Assembly: GCA_905183005.1 (NCBI GenBank)
Contig: CAJJDO010000029.1
Coordinates: forward strand, 92,091 to 156,090
DNA from: Paramecium pentaurelia
Taxonomy: Eukaryota > Ciliophora > Oligohymenophorea > Peniculida > Parameciidae
DNA length: 64,000 bases
Direction: 5' to 3'
The position numbers and the translations under genes were made by a program. Under the pieces are notes generated by a model that saw only the letters and a program-made list of their open reading frames with translations, did no database searches and was not told where the DNA came from. Position 1 is the stretch's first letter; the number at the start of each line of letters is the position of its first letter. This document shows positions 10,963 to 23,141 of this stretch, piece after piece.

Positions 10963-12646
10963 ATGAGACATGATTTTTTCCTTGAAAAAGACATCACAAT
11001 CTAAGAAAAGATTGGGGAAGGAGCCTTTGGTTAAGTGTATAAGGGATTATATAAGTAAGAAGAAGTGGCAATAAAGGTAAGATTAGTTAAATTGTTTAGT
11101 TCATGTAAGGTGCATAAATTTAAGAAACATCAATTATGGAAAGTCTCAAGCACAAAAACATTATAAAATTATATTAAGTTGTCAAATTTAAATATAGTTA
11201 TAGTATTACAAACATGGAAATTGCTAGTATTTAGTGATGGAATATGCAGCTGGAGGTTCATTGAATGAATTGATGAAAAAAAGTTTAGAAGAGTCAATCA
11301 TCAGTTAGATTATGCATTCTATTTTTGAAGGAATCTAATATCTTCATTCTAAGTAGATTATACATCGAGATATTAAGCCTGGTATTATGATATATAACAA
11401 AATTAGATAATATCTTAATTAAAAATACAGAGGATCTTTCTAGTATTAAGATTGCTGACTTTGGTTTAAGTTATTAATACAAACCTGAGATTCGTTATTA
11501 TTAGACTGTTTCATAATAATGTGGAACCTTTATATATATGGCACCTGAATAAATTTTAAATAAAGCATATAATAAAGCTGTTGATATGTGGTCATGTGGT
11601 ATTGTACTTTATATGCTTCTAAATCAAGGAAAACATCCTTTTTATCCAAGAATGTTTACTAAAAAAGAATTCATTAACAGTTTCCCTGATTTAAAATATG
11701 AACAACCTTTACATGCATCTCCACTTGCAAGAGATCTCTTATATAGATTGTTATAATTTGATCAAGACTCTCGATATACAGCATCTTAAGCATTAGTTCA
11801 TCCATGGATTACTCGAAAATTTAATGATCCTATTCCTATGAGTGTTAAACAATTCGGAATATGTTAAGAATTAAAAAAAAAAGTATTTTTTTATAATCAT
11901 TATAGATATTTTAATAATTATAATCTATTTTGTTTATAATTTAATTACAGCGAAGATCAATCAAACAATCTCCAATTTAATCTAGAAGAGATCTTACTGA
12001 ATTTAAGATATCTATTGCTGAATCTGATGAAGATAATTATGATCAACAAAATATAGATACAATTAGTCCAAGAAATTAATAATTCTTAAACAAATTATCA
12101 ATAACTAGACCTAATAAAATATTCAAATCTTACAGAACTCTCAATAACATACCTTAAAAAGATAAGCATTATCGCTTAAATGCAATTCTTAATCAAACTA
12201 ATGAATCTACTCAAGAATTCAAAATTTTCAAATTTCATTAATAATTAAGTATAGATAATGAACAAGCAATCATTCCCATTGATCCAGAATCTCCAAAAAA
12301 AAATCTTAAAATTGTTCAATCAAAAAAGGTTCTTCTTCCTGCATTATCAGAATCCACATAGACTTCTCTAAGTCCTGTTAAAATTAATAAGGTACCTATA
12401 ATAAAGCAGAATTCATTTAGAAAAACTGAATCTTCATTTTTTTTAGGATTAAATAGAATTAATAATGATTCAGTCTAAGAGTCAGGAACATTTAGAAGTA
12501 AAGCAGATATTCATGATAGAGGCTCAATTCCATCAATAAACACTCAAAGATTAACTACAAGAAATACAATCATTAATTTAGTAGCATTTCCTAAATGTAA
12601 AATTATACAGTAGAACAATCTTCTTATTCCTAAGAAAATAATATGA
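10963..12646 (+). CDS. Serine/threonine protein kinase with long disordered tail, about 529 aa
   Basis: The kinase domain fills residues about 1-270: IGEGAFGQVY, VAIK, HRDIKPDNIL, DFGLSYQ, CGTFIYMAPEQ, VDMWSCGIVLY and HPWI. All catalytic residues are present, so it should be active. The pattern is CAMK/ULK-like but I cannot place it in a named family. Introns follow VAIK (23 nt), the YQV of the hinge region (23 or 26 nt), the HRDIKP motif (25 nt) and the end of the domain. The last one can be read as 23 nt or as 68 nt; both keep the frame and differ by 15 residues. The tail of about 240 residues is Ser/Asn/Lys-rich and probably regulatory. Confidence 0.82.
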
Positions 12647-13851
12647 TAATAGTATAATTATGAATAAAATCAAATTTTTTTATTTTTTTTACTTCCAATA
12701 AACATTTTTCTCAACTAATTCTTCATCCAATTAACAATACATTTTTATTTTTTTACTCCCATTTTATCGATTAATAATTCATTAATACTACCTTTATCAA
12801 GAGCTTATTTTTAAATTCTTAATTTCTCTATTCAATAATCACTTATCTAATTTTATCCAATTATAATATTCTAATAAAATTATGAAAAATTAAATTTTGA
12901 TACATTATTTATGATGGATGGTATCTTTTCAAATTAAATTGAATTTTACTTGCTTTATTAAAATTACAATACCTTAATTAACTCGTTGGTTTGTGTAATA
13001 ATTAAATGTCTCATACTTCTATAAACAAAATTGATTTTAAAACCATTTTCATATAAATTGAGAAGTTATAGATATTCCTTATATAATTTCTACATATCTC
13101 ATCCTTCTCAAAATAATCTTTAAGATTTTATTAAATATATTTATTGTTTTATTAAAACAATTCCGTAACCCCCAAAGAAAACTGTTAATATTTTCACTTA
13201 ATCTATTTCAATGTGTATTCTCATATTTCTATGAGATTGATTATACAACTATTCTAAATATCATTTTTCTTTTCAATAAGTTCTTATTTAATTTATAATA
13301 CGCAACACCAAATGTTGTTTTATTAGAAACTAAAAATTCCTTCTATAATACATTTGAAATTATGATTAATTCTTTTGAAAAAACTGCAACAAATAAAATT
13401 GCTATTAGACTATATCATACTTCTAAAATATTTATTAATTTCCTTAAGTCCTTGATACTATATTGACGATTTAATATAAATATAAAGTTTTCGACAATGA
13501 GATTAATTTAATATATTGTTTATTACAAATTGTCATATGTGAATATAATTATATTTTTTATGTTGCTTAATTGAAGTGTTAAATTATCCAATAAAGATTA
13601 TATGAAGTTAATTATTTACTTTTTTCAACATAATATTTTAGTTATTATTATCAACAGAATTAACAATATGTTCACATTTTTTTGATTATATTTAAGTTAT
13701 TTATGGCATTGATTATTTTATCTTTTTGTAATTGATTTCAAAATTAATTAAAGCTTAACTCTTAAGTATGACTACTCTTATATCAAATTCAGTATTCATA
13801 AATTCATTATATTAATTACTTATCATAAATAAAATTAAATATACAATTAAT
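12647..13851. other. Unresolved region with competing weak frames
   Basis: Apart from the plus-strand frame listed at 13066-13466, a minus-strand frame ends at TGA 12929-12931 and includes DYFEKDEICRNYIRNIYNF and, after a 25 nt intron, KYETFNYYTNQRV. The two overlap on opposite strands, so at most one is likely to be real. 13470-13851 shows nothing. Confidence 0.3.
13066..13466 (+). CDS. Possible multi-span membrane protein ORF or remnant
   Basis: An open plus-strand frame of about 133 codons ends at TGA 13464-13466. It has several strongly hydrophobic stretches (IISTYLILLKIIFKILLNIF; LFSLN-type segments; IINIIFLF) followed by a more polar end (NSFYNTFEIMINSFEKTATN). There is no in-frame ATG at its 5' end, so an upstream exon is missing or the gene is decayed. 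The alternation of membrane segments loosely recalls the C-terminal half of choline-transporter-like proteins, but that is an impression, not a match I can defend. Confidence 0.25.
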
Positions 13852-13995
13852 ATGTTCTTCCTTTAACCCTAATAAGAGAAATAGTAAGCAACAAGAGAAT
13901 TCAGAAGCAAATAATTGAAAGAAGTATTTAAAGCAGCCATTTTATTTGGAGTATTAAAATTAGCAGCAATTGCATTCAAACCTAAGAAGGCATGA
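13852..13995 (+). CDS. Small single-span protein, 47 aa
   Basis: ATG at 13852 to TGA at 13993-13995 with no intron. The N-terminal half is Gln/Lys/Arg-rich and the C-terminal half contains one hydrophobic segment (AAILFGVLKLAAIAF) ending in basic residues PKKA. The layout of a short tail-anchored protein resembles small mitochondrial outer-membrane subunits, but similarity to any of them is not shown. It ends 32 bp from the convergent coiled-coil gene, a spacing typical of real genes here. Confidence 0.5.
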
Positions 13996-14027
13996 TCATA
14001 CATTTATTTTTATAAAAATATGATAAT

Positions 14028-16360
14028 TCACTCTTGAAAATCTAAACTCTTAGCACTTTTTGGTTTCGAAGGTTAAGATATATCTTGGGTTTAATCTAAT
14101 TTTGGAGATTACTTTTCATTAGTTTCTGATGTCTATTTATCAATTTTCTTTATTGATTATTCATTTGAAGATGCTGAATTTTCAGATTTATCATCTTTAA
14201 CTTTATCCAATAATTCTTATCTTCTTTTTCTTTCTTACAAGTCTATATATATTTATAAGAATTTTGAATACCTGAACTTCCTGTTACTTATGATTATGAT
14301 AGCATTTACATTTATAATTCTTCTATCATTTGGTCTTTTTTATTTAATTCTTCTTAATTATCACTTCTCAATTATTTTAGTTCTTCATTCTCTTATAAAA
14401 TTTAATTCATCTTTTGATAATATTCTTAATCAGATGTTTACTCTAATTGTTTTTATAAATTTGATATGAGTGTTTATTAATCTAGTAATTTTTGTTCATA
14501 AATTGTTTTCATTTCATTCATTTATAACAATTGATCTTAAAGTTATTATATCTATTCTGATTAATTTATATTTTATATTTAAGCTAATTATTCATTTAAT
14601 TAAGTTATTTAATCTTATTATTCCTCTTCTAAAATACTCTACCATTATTATTTCATTTGATTTTCAGTTTATAATTTTTCATATTATGTTATTAAATTTT
14701 AATATTTCTTTTAAAAGTCTTCATCATTTTATTTTAAATTTATCTCTTTAATTTATTTGTTTAATTCATCAATTTCAATATTTTTATTATTAACTATAAG
14801 TTCATATTAATTAATATGTTCCTTAAGTTCAGCAATCTTTTCACTATTATCTACTTTTGGATTGTTTTTGCTTTATTAACTTAATTATTCTACAAAATTT
14901 TATATTTTTTTTTCATATTCATTAATAGTTTCTTCTAGCTCAGAATTTTAAATTTCCATCCATTCTATTTTCATTTTTGATTCAGATTCTAATTTTTCAT
15001 ATTAAGTATTCAATTATTTTATCTTTTCTTCATAATCATCATTTTATAAATTACATTTTTATTTTGCTAATTCTAATTTTAATTAATTAATCTCTATGTT
15101 TTTATCAGATACAATATGTTCATATGAATTAACTTAATCTTGTAATTAACTAAATGATAATTTGGTATCATCTTTATTCATTTCAAGTTGATTAATCAAA
15201 ATATTATTTTATTTTTGTACTTCATCTATTTTATGATTTAATTATTCATTTTCTTATTTTAGATCTTCAAGTTAAGATTTTTATAAATTAAGCCATTCTT
15301 ATTTCATTATATCTTAAGTTTACAAATCTGAATATTATTAATATAATTCATCATATTTTTATGATAATTATTTCTTACCAGATTCATTTTATTTTAATTT
15401 AGTAGATTCTTAAAGTTTTCCTTCTAATTCTTATATTATTTAAGCTAATTATTAAAGTTATTATTGTTATTCATCATATATTTCTTAAAGTTAATTTAAA
15501 TTTGATAGTTCTTTTTAATATTCCTAAATTTTATTTTAGAGTAATTCTATTTCTTATTATTTATCTTCAATTTATTTAGTAGTTTATTAATGTAAATCTT
15601 ATTAATGCTATTATTATTTTTCTAAATCTTTAACTAATTTCTCTAGCTGACTGTTTTTTAATCCAAATTCACTTAATTATAATTAAAACTAATTTTTTTA
15701 TTATTAAACTTTATCATGATCATTAATAACTTTTCTTAATTCATCATTAGTTTAAATTAAAATTTAGTTTTCTTTTGTTAATTTTTCAAGCTATTTTTCA
15801 TAATTATTTTTATCTTTTTTCATTTCATCAATAGTTTAAATAAATTTTTATATATTATCTTCATACTATAACATTTATAGATCATTTATTTTATGATGAG
15901 ATGATTTTCTAATTTGATTTAATTAATCAGAATATTTTTTATTTTCAATTTCTAGTTTTTTATTATCAATTAAATGTTTTTCATTTTTATCATTTAAATC
16001 TTAGATCTATTTTTTTTATTTGATTATTTAATCATTGAGTTATTGAATTAATATCTAAAATTATTATTTTTCTGCATTTGGTTATAAATTTATTTATTGA
16101 TGTCCAGATATTTTTGGCACTTAATTTAAAGTTTTAGGATCATTCAAATCTTATTTTATCTTTGAATCTTATTTATCTTTTGATGAATTAAGAATATCAC
16201 ATCTTTTTTAGAGAGTATCGTATTTATCCTTCCATATTTCAAGTTCCTTAATTGAAGCTTCTTTTTCTTATTTTAAGCAATAACATATTTCTTCATACAT
16301 TTTTTTATATTATTTTAATACTTGAGTGCCAACATCACTAATGGTATTTTTAGGAAGCAT
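14028..16360 (-). CDS. Long coiled-coil protein, about 767 aa
   Basis: ATG at 16360 (MLPKNTISDVGTQVLKQYKK) to TGA at 14028-14030, with one intron recognised at 14243-14271 that keeps the frame. Nearly the whole length is Lys/Glu/Gln/Leu/Asn heptad-like sequence without proline, as in centrosomal, basal-body or SMC-like rods. No ATP-binding motif is present. The last 60 residues are different: a Ser/Lys/Pro-rich low-complexity tail ending KSAKSLDFQE. A structural role is inferred from composition only. Several opposite-strand frames inside it are shadows. Confidence 0.8.
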
Positions 16361-16844
16361 AAAAAAAAAATTTATTATAAAAATGAATTAAATTTTTATT
16401 TATTTAATAAGATTTTATTTGATTGTTAAATGAAGATTAGACAAAAACTAATTAAATGAAAAATATATACAAAATAATGTAGAATTGATTTTCAATTGAA
16501 TATAATTTAATTTAACAGAAATAATTAAACAAAAAAGTATACTTTTATAAATAATATTGTTAGATAATATTATATGAAGAATTAAGAATAAGATTGTGAA
16601 TTTATATATTATAAGTATTATAAGTTAGAAATAATATAAAAATAGATATGTTTGAAATTATTTAATAAAAATAAGATAATAGACATAAAATATATATATA
16701 TGGAGTATTATTTATGTATATTTTGAACATCTTACATAGTATATATGATTTTGATTGTAAATATACATGACATTTCTTATTTGAATTAAAATTATCAGAA
16801 CATCATATTCTTGTTTATTTGATTCCTGAATATAAATATTAAAT
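16361..16844. other. Divergent intergenic region
   Basis: 484 bp between the divergent starts of the coiled-coil gene and the casein kinase gene. It is almost pure A/T with no recognisable element; both promoters must lie here. Confidence 0.5.
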
Positions 16845-18218
16845 ATGAAAAAATTACCGAGCACCTATCTAGAACCTAAAATTTTTGATAACAAATATAT
16901 TATAAAGAATCAACTCAGCTCTGGATCTTTTGGGGTTGTTTATTTAGCAATACATAAAATAACAAGAGAAGAAGTAGCAGTCAAATTAGAAAAAGGAGAA
17001 CATGAAACTTTGGATAGAGAAGTTTATTTACTGACTAAATTATAAGGAATATAAGGAATAACAAAACTTTATTGGTTTGGAGCAGAATAAAATTATAATG
17101 TAATGGTTGTTGAATTATTGGGAAAAGACTTAGGATATTATAATCGAACATATAAATAATTGTCTTTAAAAACGGGATTGCAATTATTAGATTAATTATT
17201 GTCTATATTTAAATCAGTGCATTAAAGAGGAATAGTGCATAGAGATTTAAAACCAGAAAACATAATGATGGGAAAATAAAATACATCTATTGTTTATTTA
17301 GTTGATTTTGGTGTTTCAAAATTAATTTTAGACAAGGGCAAACATATGTAAGTTTATAATATAATAAGAGTTCGTTTAAAGATAGAAAATCATTTATTGG
17401 AACTACTAGATATGCTTCAATTGCTGCTCATAAAGGATTTGAAATTAGTAGAAAGGATGATCTAGAATCTATGATGTATGTCATTATCTACCTAATTTTA
17501 GGGTAATTTTTGATTATAATTTTAAGTAAATTACCATGGTAGAATTTATAAAATATTGGTGATAAAGATAGAACTATTGCAGTTGGAGAAGTAAAAATGA
17601 GTACAACCATTGAAACTTTATGTAAAGAATTACCAATACAATTTGCTGACTATCTTAGGTATTCTAATTTTATTAATTATAAAGATATTTAAAAAATTTA
17701 GGGTTTGAAGATTAACCTGATTATGATATGCTTAAATCATTAATGAAACAATGTAGTAATCCTAATACATATGATAATTAATTTGAATGGTCTGATAAAT
17801 AATAAAATAAAGATTCTGTATTGGAAGTTAAAGTTTAAGGTTCATTTTTAGCTGTTCCTGGAAATGATGGTGCTTAAAGATCTAATACTAAAAAATAATC
17901 AAATATTTCAAATCTTGGTATTTTTTTAATTAAATTTAAGGATCTTCATCTTCTAATGTAGTTAAATATGTACCATCTTTTCAGGATGCTGTATAATTAA
18001 AATAATCATCATAAGCTCCTATCAAAATTGCTGCAAGTTAACCTCATTTGGATTTTAATTTACATAGTGAAACTGTTGATTTTGATGATATTGAAGAGAA
18101 TATGAGTAACCATCCAACTTTAGAATAAAAATACTTAAATTTATCAGGGTTTGATGCTAAATTTAAAGATGAAAAAATGAAATTTTCTCGTTCTGCAATT
18201 AATGTTTTTGATTAATGA
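16845..18218 (+). CDS. Casein kinase 1 family protein kinase, 425 aa
   Basis: Five exons; the four introns (23-26 nt) leave 426 codons. Family marks: SSGSFGVVYLA glycine loop, VAVKLE, LGKDLG (the CK1 LG.DL motif), VHRDLKPEN, DFGVSK, GTTRYASI in place of the usual APE motif, and KDDLESMMYVIIYL, which matches the CK1 R/KDDLES signature. The part after the third intron (YLKNLGFEDQPDYDML) also fits CK1. The C-terminal 130 residues are Ser/Asn/Asp-rich and probably regulatory. All catalytic residues are present. The start at 16845 is the first ATG and gives the usual short N-terminus. Confidence 0.92.
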
Positions 18219-18335
18219 ATTTATTATTAACTTTTCATATTATTACATTTAATCATATATCTCATAGATTTATATTACAATTTAAATTAAATTATAGTAC
18301 AGAATAATAAAATAATATATTTAGATATTATTAAT

Positions 18336-19492
18336 TCATATAATCAACTATTTATGGAACATTTAAAAAAGAAATTCATAATCTTAATAATACTGAACCA
18401 GCTGTTAAGTTCTTTTTATGTTTATTTATTATCTTAACATGCTGACTTTATGATCTAAAATTTAGTATTTTTATTACTTTAAAATTGCTGGCTATAATTT
18501 TTCTAATTTAATAAGCCTATTACTTTTGGATGTCTTTTGAGCATCTAAATAATTACTATGTATCATGTAAATTGGTAATGGTTATTAATCAAATATTAAT
18601 GGTAATATTTTATGACTATTATCTATTTAAGATGTATATCTATACTAATTTTAATTAAATTTTGAATAGCTTTCCTTTCAGTAAGTTAGGCCTATTCAAC
18701 TAAATTAGCAAAACTTCTTTTATTATATTTCAATATTTGCTTATATTATTCATCTTTATTAGGTTTATGTTTTATAGGCATCTATTGAATTGATTCTACC
18801 ATAGACTCGTCTTCATCATAGTCTTCTTCTTATCTAATAGTAGGAACCAATAATTAATGCTTAATTGGTAAAGGTTCTTATTTTTCATCAAAAACATTGA
18901 TTCGTAATTTAAAATTAAAATCATCAACTGTTCCTTACTGATGTTTTAAAATAAATGATTAGTAAATGACTTTGTTAATTCTAAAGACAAGATGAGAATC
19001 TAATGGAGTAGCAGGCAAGTAACATCTTTGATTATGACCAATATTTTATTTATATTGAAACTTTATTGTAGTTTATCGTTTATCCCACATTTTTCTTTGA
19101 GGTAAAATCTATAGTAAATTACTGGATTAATTATTTTTAATCTCTTTCAAAGAGCTCATATTGATAGGAGGTAGTTCTACATTTCTTTTTCTATTATTAG
19201 TAAAAGTTTCTTAAAATGAAATAACATTGACTGCTCTTTTTAACATATCTTTATTATGATTATGTCTCTTATTTCTTAACCTTAACTATTTTTATTATTG
19301 AATTTTAGTTTATTTTTCCTAATTCTTTCTTTCATTTTCAAATAATTTATAAGCTACATTGAAATATGGTTGAAATTATTAAATAATAGATCCAATATAT
19401 TTCATTTTTTTATTTACTAAACCACATTCAGAACATTCACAACTTCTTCTTTTAACTGGAGTTTTATCTATTTTTGGTATTTGTGCATTCAT
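18336..19492 (-). CDS. Hypothetical protein with a short Cys cluster, 377 aa
   Basis: ATG at 19492 (MNAQIPKIDK) to TGA at 18336-18338 with one 23 nt intron at 18623-18645. If that intron were retained, the frame would close early at 18563. Near the N-terminus RRSCECSECG is a possible partial zinc site. The rest is basic and Gln-rich, with an acidic run EEDYDEDES in the middle. It has no membrane span or signal peptide. I recognise no family; the basic, acidic-patch character would suit a nuclear protein, which is inference only. Confidence 0.72.
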
Positions 19493-19576
19493 TTTAAATG
19501 ATTATCCAAATTCATTTCTATTTCTCATTATTATATATATTATTTCTAATTAAATATTATAAAATCAATAATCATA

Positions 19577-21574
19577 TCATTTTCTTATATAAAACAATTT
19601 AACTACATTCAAATCATCATTTACATAATCTAACATCTAGTATTTATTTTGTGTGAAATTATACCATTTTTACTATTTCCAACAATAACATTAATATTCA
19701 TTTTATGATACTTTCTCTATAATTCCTTATAACTAATAAAGATCTTAAATATTAAATAAGTATATACTTGAATCAAAATAATATCTAATATTATAAGGTT
19801 TTATTTATTCTTAATTTATGTTCAAAATTAAAATCTTATCTTAAGCCCAATCTACTTCAAAATAATCTCTAAGAAAATAATTATCAAATATTTGTGGCTA
19901 AAAACGAGAAACTATAGGTTGAATTTCTTAATATATCACATAGATATTAATCACTCTTCTACCAAAATTCAAAGCTTTTTCATTAAAAGGTACTTAACAA
20001 TTATTACATAATTTCTATTTACAAAATGTACATTTTGTTTATCCCTATTAATCTGTTTAAAAATATAAACTATATTTTTTATTTAATCTAAATTCTTTAT
20101 AGTTATCAAAATTTATTTCCTCAAATAAGTTAGCTATTAATAAATGCAAATCTTAGAATTTATGCCATTAACTTATATAACATTTTAATATAGGACTAAA
20201 AGGTTTATATTATTGATAACCAATATTTTCATAAGTGCATGGATGAACTCTAATTTCTATTCTATCTTCATTATTAATATTATGCTCTTACCACATTAAT
20301 TTTCTCAATTAATATTTATAACCTTCCTTTAAACTATATGCAGGTTTTGTAAAATCAATATCTTCAGTATAATATTCATTGCTGCTTTCAAATAACACTG
20401 AATTAAAATCACATTATAATTAAGGATGACTCAATAGAGATTCAACTAATTATCTTATATTCTTTTAGTTATTTATTATTATTCTGTTTTCATTATTGTA
20501 AATATACACAGCATCATATCTAGATTTTGTGATAATCACTTATTTCTCTTATAAAAATTCATAGTCTAACAATTCATAATATACATATTCACTAAATCCA
20601 AAATATGATTCTTTTAGTATTTCTTATAAATTTTAATATTTTTCGTTAGAATTATATATAATTTCATTTCTAATTATATCTATATTTTCATAACATTTAA
20701 GCATACAACTTAATAATGTTTATTGATCCTCAAATATAGATAAACCTTTTCTACAATTTTCAATATATTCTTAATTTAATAAATCTTCATTTTTAACTTA
20801 ATTGATTTGTAAAGTTTATTCAAAGAAGAATTCTTTATTAAACAATTTAATATCCATTATTATATATTTTTTATTATGCAATTAAGCTAAATCTTCTATT
20901 TTTTCTAATTCAATCTTTTTAGTTTTGATTTCTTTAATAATTTATACAAAATTAGTTTAATTTTCATTTTTGAGAGTATATAATTTAATGAAATTTTTTC
21001 TTGGTATTTAGAAAGATAATTAATTTTATAATGATTGTTCTATATGTGAAATTATTTATTAAATATTCCAAGAGGTATCAAATTATTATATTCCTTCAAT
21101 ATAATATTATTATGATTGATGAACAGGAATAAAATGAAAATTAAATAATTGATTGATTTAATTTTAATTTGTAATTTATCTTTTAATACAATAACCACCA
21201 TAAAGAGTCTTATTATTATTAACAATATTACATTCAAATATGACCATATTTATTCATTTATATAAATGTAATCGACATTATATCTTAAATTATCTTTTAA
21301 AAATGAGTTATATATTTCATCTTAATATCTAATTAATTTAAATTGTATTACTAAAGAATATTAGTTTTTAATTCATCTATTATATCATGATTAATAGGTT
21401 TCATTGGTAAGTTTTCTTTACCATCTAATTTGACAGAATCTATAAATTTTTTAACCCAACTAATTTATTTAATATATTTGATTTATACTTAAGAGATATA
21501 AGGTATACTATTTGATGATTATTTTCTTCCTTTTAGTATTATTCAATCAATTACACAATTTCGATTAGTTTCAT
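19577..21574 (-). CDS. DUSP-domain protein with a degenerate USP-like region, 640 aa
   Basis: Introns at 21460-21488, 21329-21351 and 21209-21231 give 640 residues. Residues about 20-125 form a DUSP domain: IVYLISLNWVKKF, then NVDYIYINEQIWSYL and LYGGYCIKRQI, the W/Y/GG spacing of this fold in USP4/11/15-type deubiquitinases. The C-terminus keeps the look of a USP end (QKWYNF, then VVKLFYIRK). However, the usual GHY histidine box reads NEYQCY, and no GNTC-type cysteine box was found. A CxxC pair (CTFCKQKLCNNC) lies between. It is probably a non-catalytic ubiquitin-pathway scaffold. Its start is 31 bp from the MAPK stop. Confidence 0.75.
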
Positions 21575-21626
21575 TTAATAATGATATTATTATTTATTTA
21601 TATTATCATTAATGATATTATTAAAT
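21569..21626. repeat. Imperfect inverted repeat between two same-strand genes
   Basis: CATTTAATAATGATATTAT near 21572 is mirrored, imperfectly, by ATAATGATATTAAATG-like sequence ending near 21627. It spans the 31 bp between the MAPK stop and the start of the DUSP gene. It may be a transcript-end hairpin or just AT-rich chance. Confidence 0.3.
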
Positions 21627-22792
21627 GATTCCAATTCTTTTCATTTCTTCTTCTATATTAATCTATTCTTCCTTATTTTTGGCTTTAATGTGATTAATTT
21701 CAATTAGAATTAGATACTTCAATTACTCTAATGTAATGGCATCATCATTTTCAAAATCGCACTCAAGATTTCCTGTAAATGTTATCTCTTCGGCTTAATT
21801 TCTTATAGACTCAAAAAAGGGATGTTCTAAACACTTATGTAAGATAATGTAAACTTTTTAAGCAGTAATTCTATTTTTTGGATTCATTTCTAACATCTAA
21901 TCCAATAAATCTCTGGCTTTAGCATCAGGAAATGGCACACTCTTTGAGGCTGGTTATTTTGGTTTATGTGGTAGAGTTTCTATGAAAGACAAAGCATTTT
22001 CATTAGTTACTAATTAATTAAGTTCTTCATCTGATGGTCTACCTAATATATCAAAAAACATCTTAATCATTTAAATATAATTAGGAGCATTAAATAATAT
22101 CTTTCTTGTCATTAATTCTGCAAATGTACATCCTAATGACCATATATCAACAGGTTGAGAGTATTATTAACTTGATAACATAATTTCAGGAGCTCTATAA
22201 TGTCGAGTAACTACATATTCTGTCATATTTTCATCTATTTAATCTTATATTTCATCTTTTTTTCTAGCAAATCCAAAATCACAATAACAAACTTCACAAT
22301 TCTCATTTGCCAAAATGTTTCCAGGTTTTATATCTCTATGAATAGAACCTGACGAATGTAAATAGTAAAGTCCTTTGCATAATTGATACATAATGAATTA
22401 AACATGTTCCACTGATAAATCTTAATTACTTTTTATTATTTTATGTAGATCTGCTGGAAAATATGGACTAACAATATAAATGTCTCCAAAGAATTCAGAT
22501 TTCTAATCATATATTATATCATAAATTTTGAGAATATTATGATGATTCATTGATCTTTAAATTTTTATTTCTCTTAAGATTCTCTTTGCATCAATAGCAT
22601 CTTCTATTACATTTAACTTTTTGATTGCTACCTAATTAAATATAACAATAGAAGTCATACTTTATGATTTTTGTTTTATAAGTCGTATGCTAACACTACT
22701 GAACCATAAGCTCCTGTTCCTACTAATTTTATAAGTTTGTAACGATCGCCACAATTAAATGAAATTCCTCCAAACATTATGTTATTCTTCAT
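21606..22792 (-). CDS. ERK-type MAP kinase with TEY activation loop, 385 aa
   Basis: One intron at 22632-22660; 385 residues, the normal MAPK size. Motifs in order: GTGAYGSVVLA, VAIKKL, HRDIKPGNIL (Gly replaces the usual Glu or Asp before Asn), CDFGFAR, MTEYVVTRHYRAPE (the Thr-Glu-Tyr dual phosphorylation site near residues 179-181), and VDIWSLGCTFAEL. This is the hallmark of the ERK branch of MAPKs. Regulation by a MAPK kinase through the TEY site follows from the family. An acidic tail (NLECDFENDD) follows the domain. A short inverted repeat lies just beyond its stop. Confidence 0.93.
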
Positions 22793-23141
22793 TTTATATT
22801 AAAAATTATTAATATATAAAATATATAATGATCATATACATAAATATGTAGAATAATGAGCTATATTCCAAGAACATTAAATAACTTAATAATACATTCA
22901 CTTTCTGATTATAAATATACTATTTGAATTCATAGATATATAAAAATCCCAAAAATTAGATCATTAAATTATGTTCTAAAAAATATCAAATCAAACTTCT
23001 TTCAGAACAGTTCATTGTTTGTTCTCTATTTTTTAAGCAAAATAATGAAGGATCAAAAATAAATAAAATAGATGAATTAGATACAAATAATTGATCCCAG
23101 AAATACATGATTATCATAAATATATTAATAAATTGAAATTG
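22793..23141. other. Divergent intergenic region
   Basis: 349 bp between the MAPK and MORN gene starts. A short open stretch begins ATGAAGGATCAA at 23046 but meets TGA after 21 codons. Nothing else was seen. Confidence 0.4.

Noticed and set aside
14470..14751. Hydrophobic 93-codon plus-strand ORF that looks like a membrane protein.
   Set aside because: Antisense of the long coiled-coil gene; antisense of Lys/Asn-rich codons reads as Phe, Leu and Ile.
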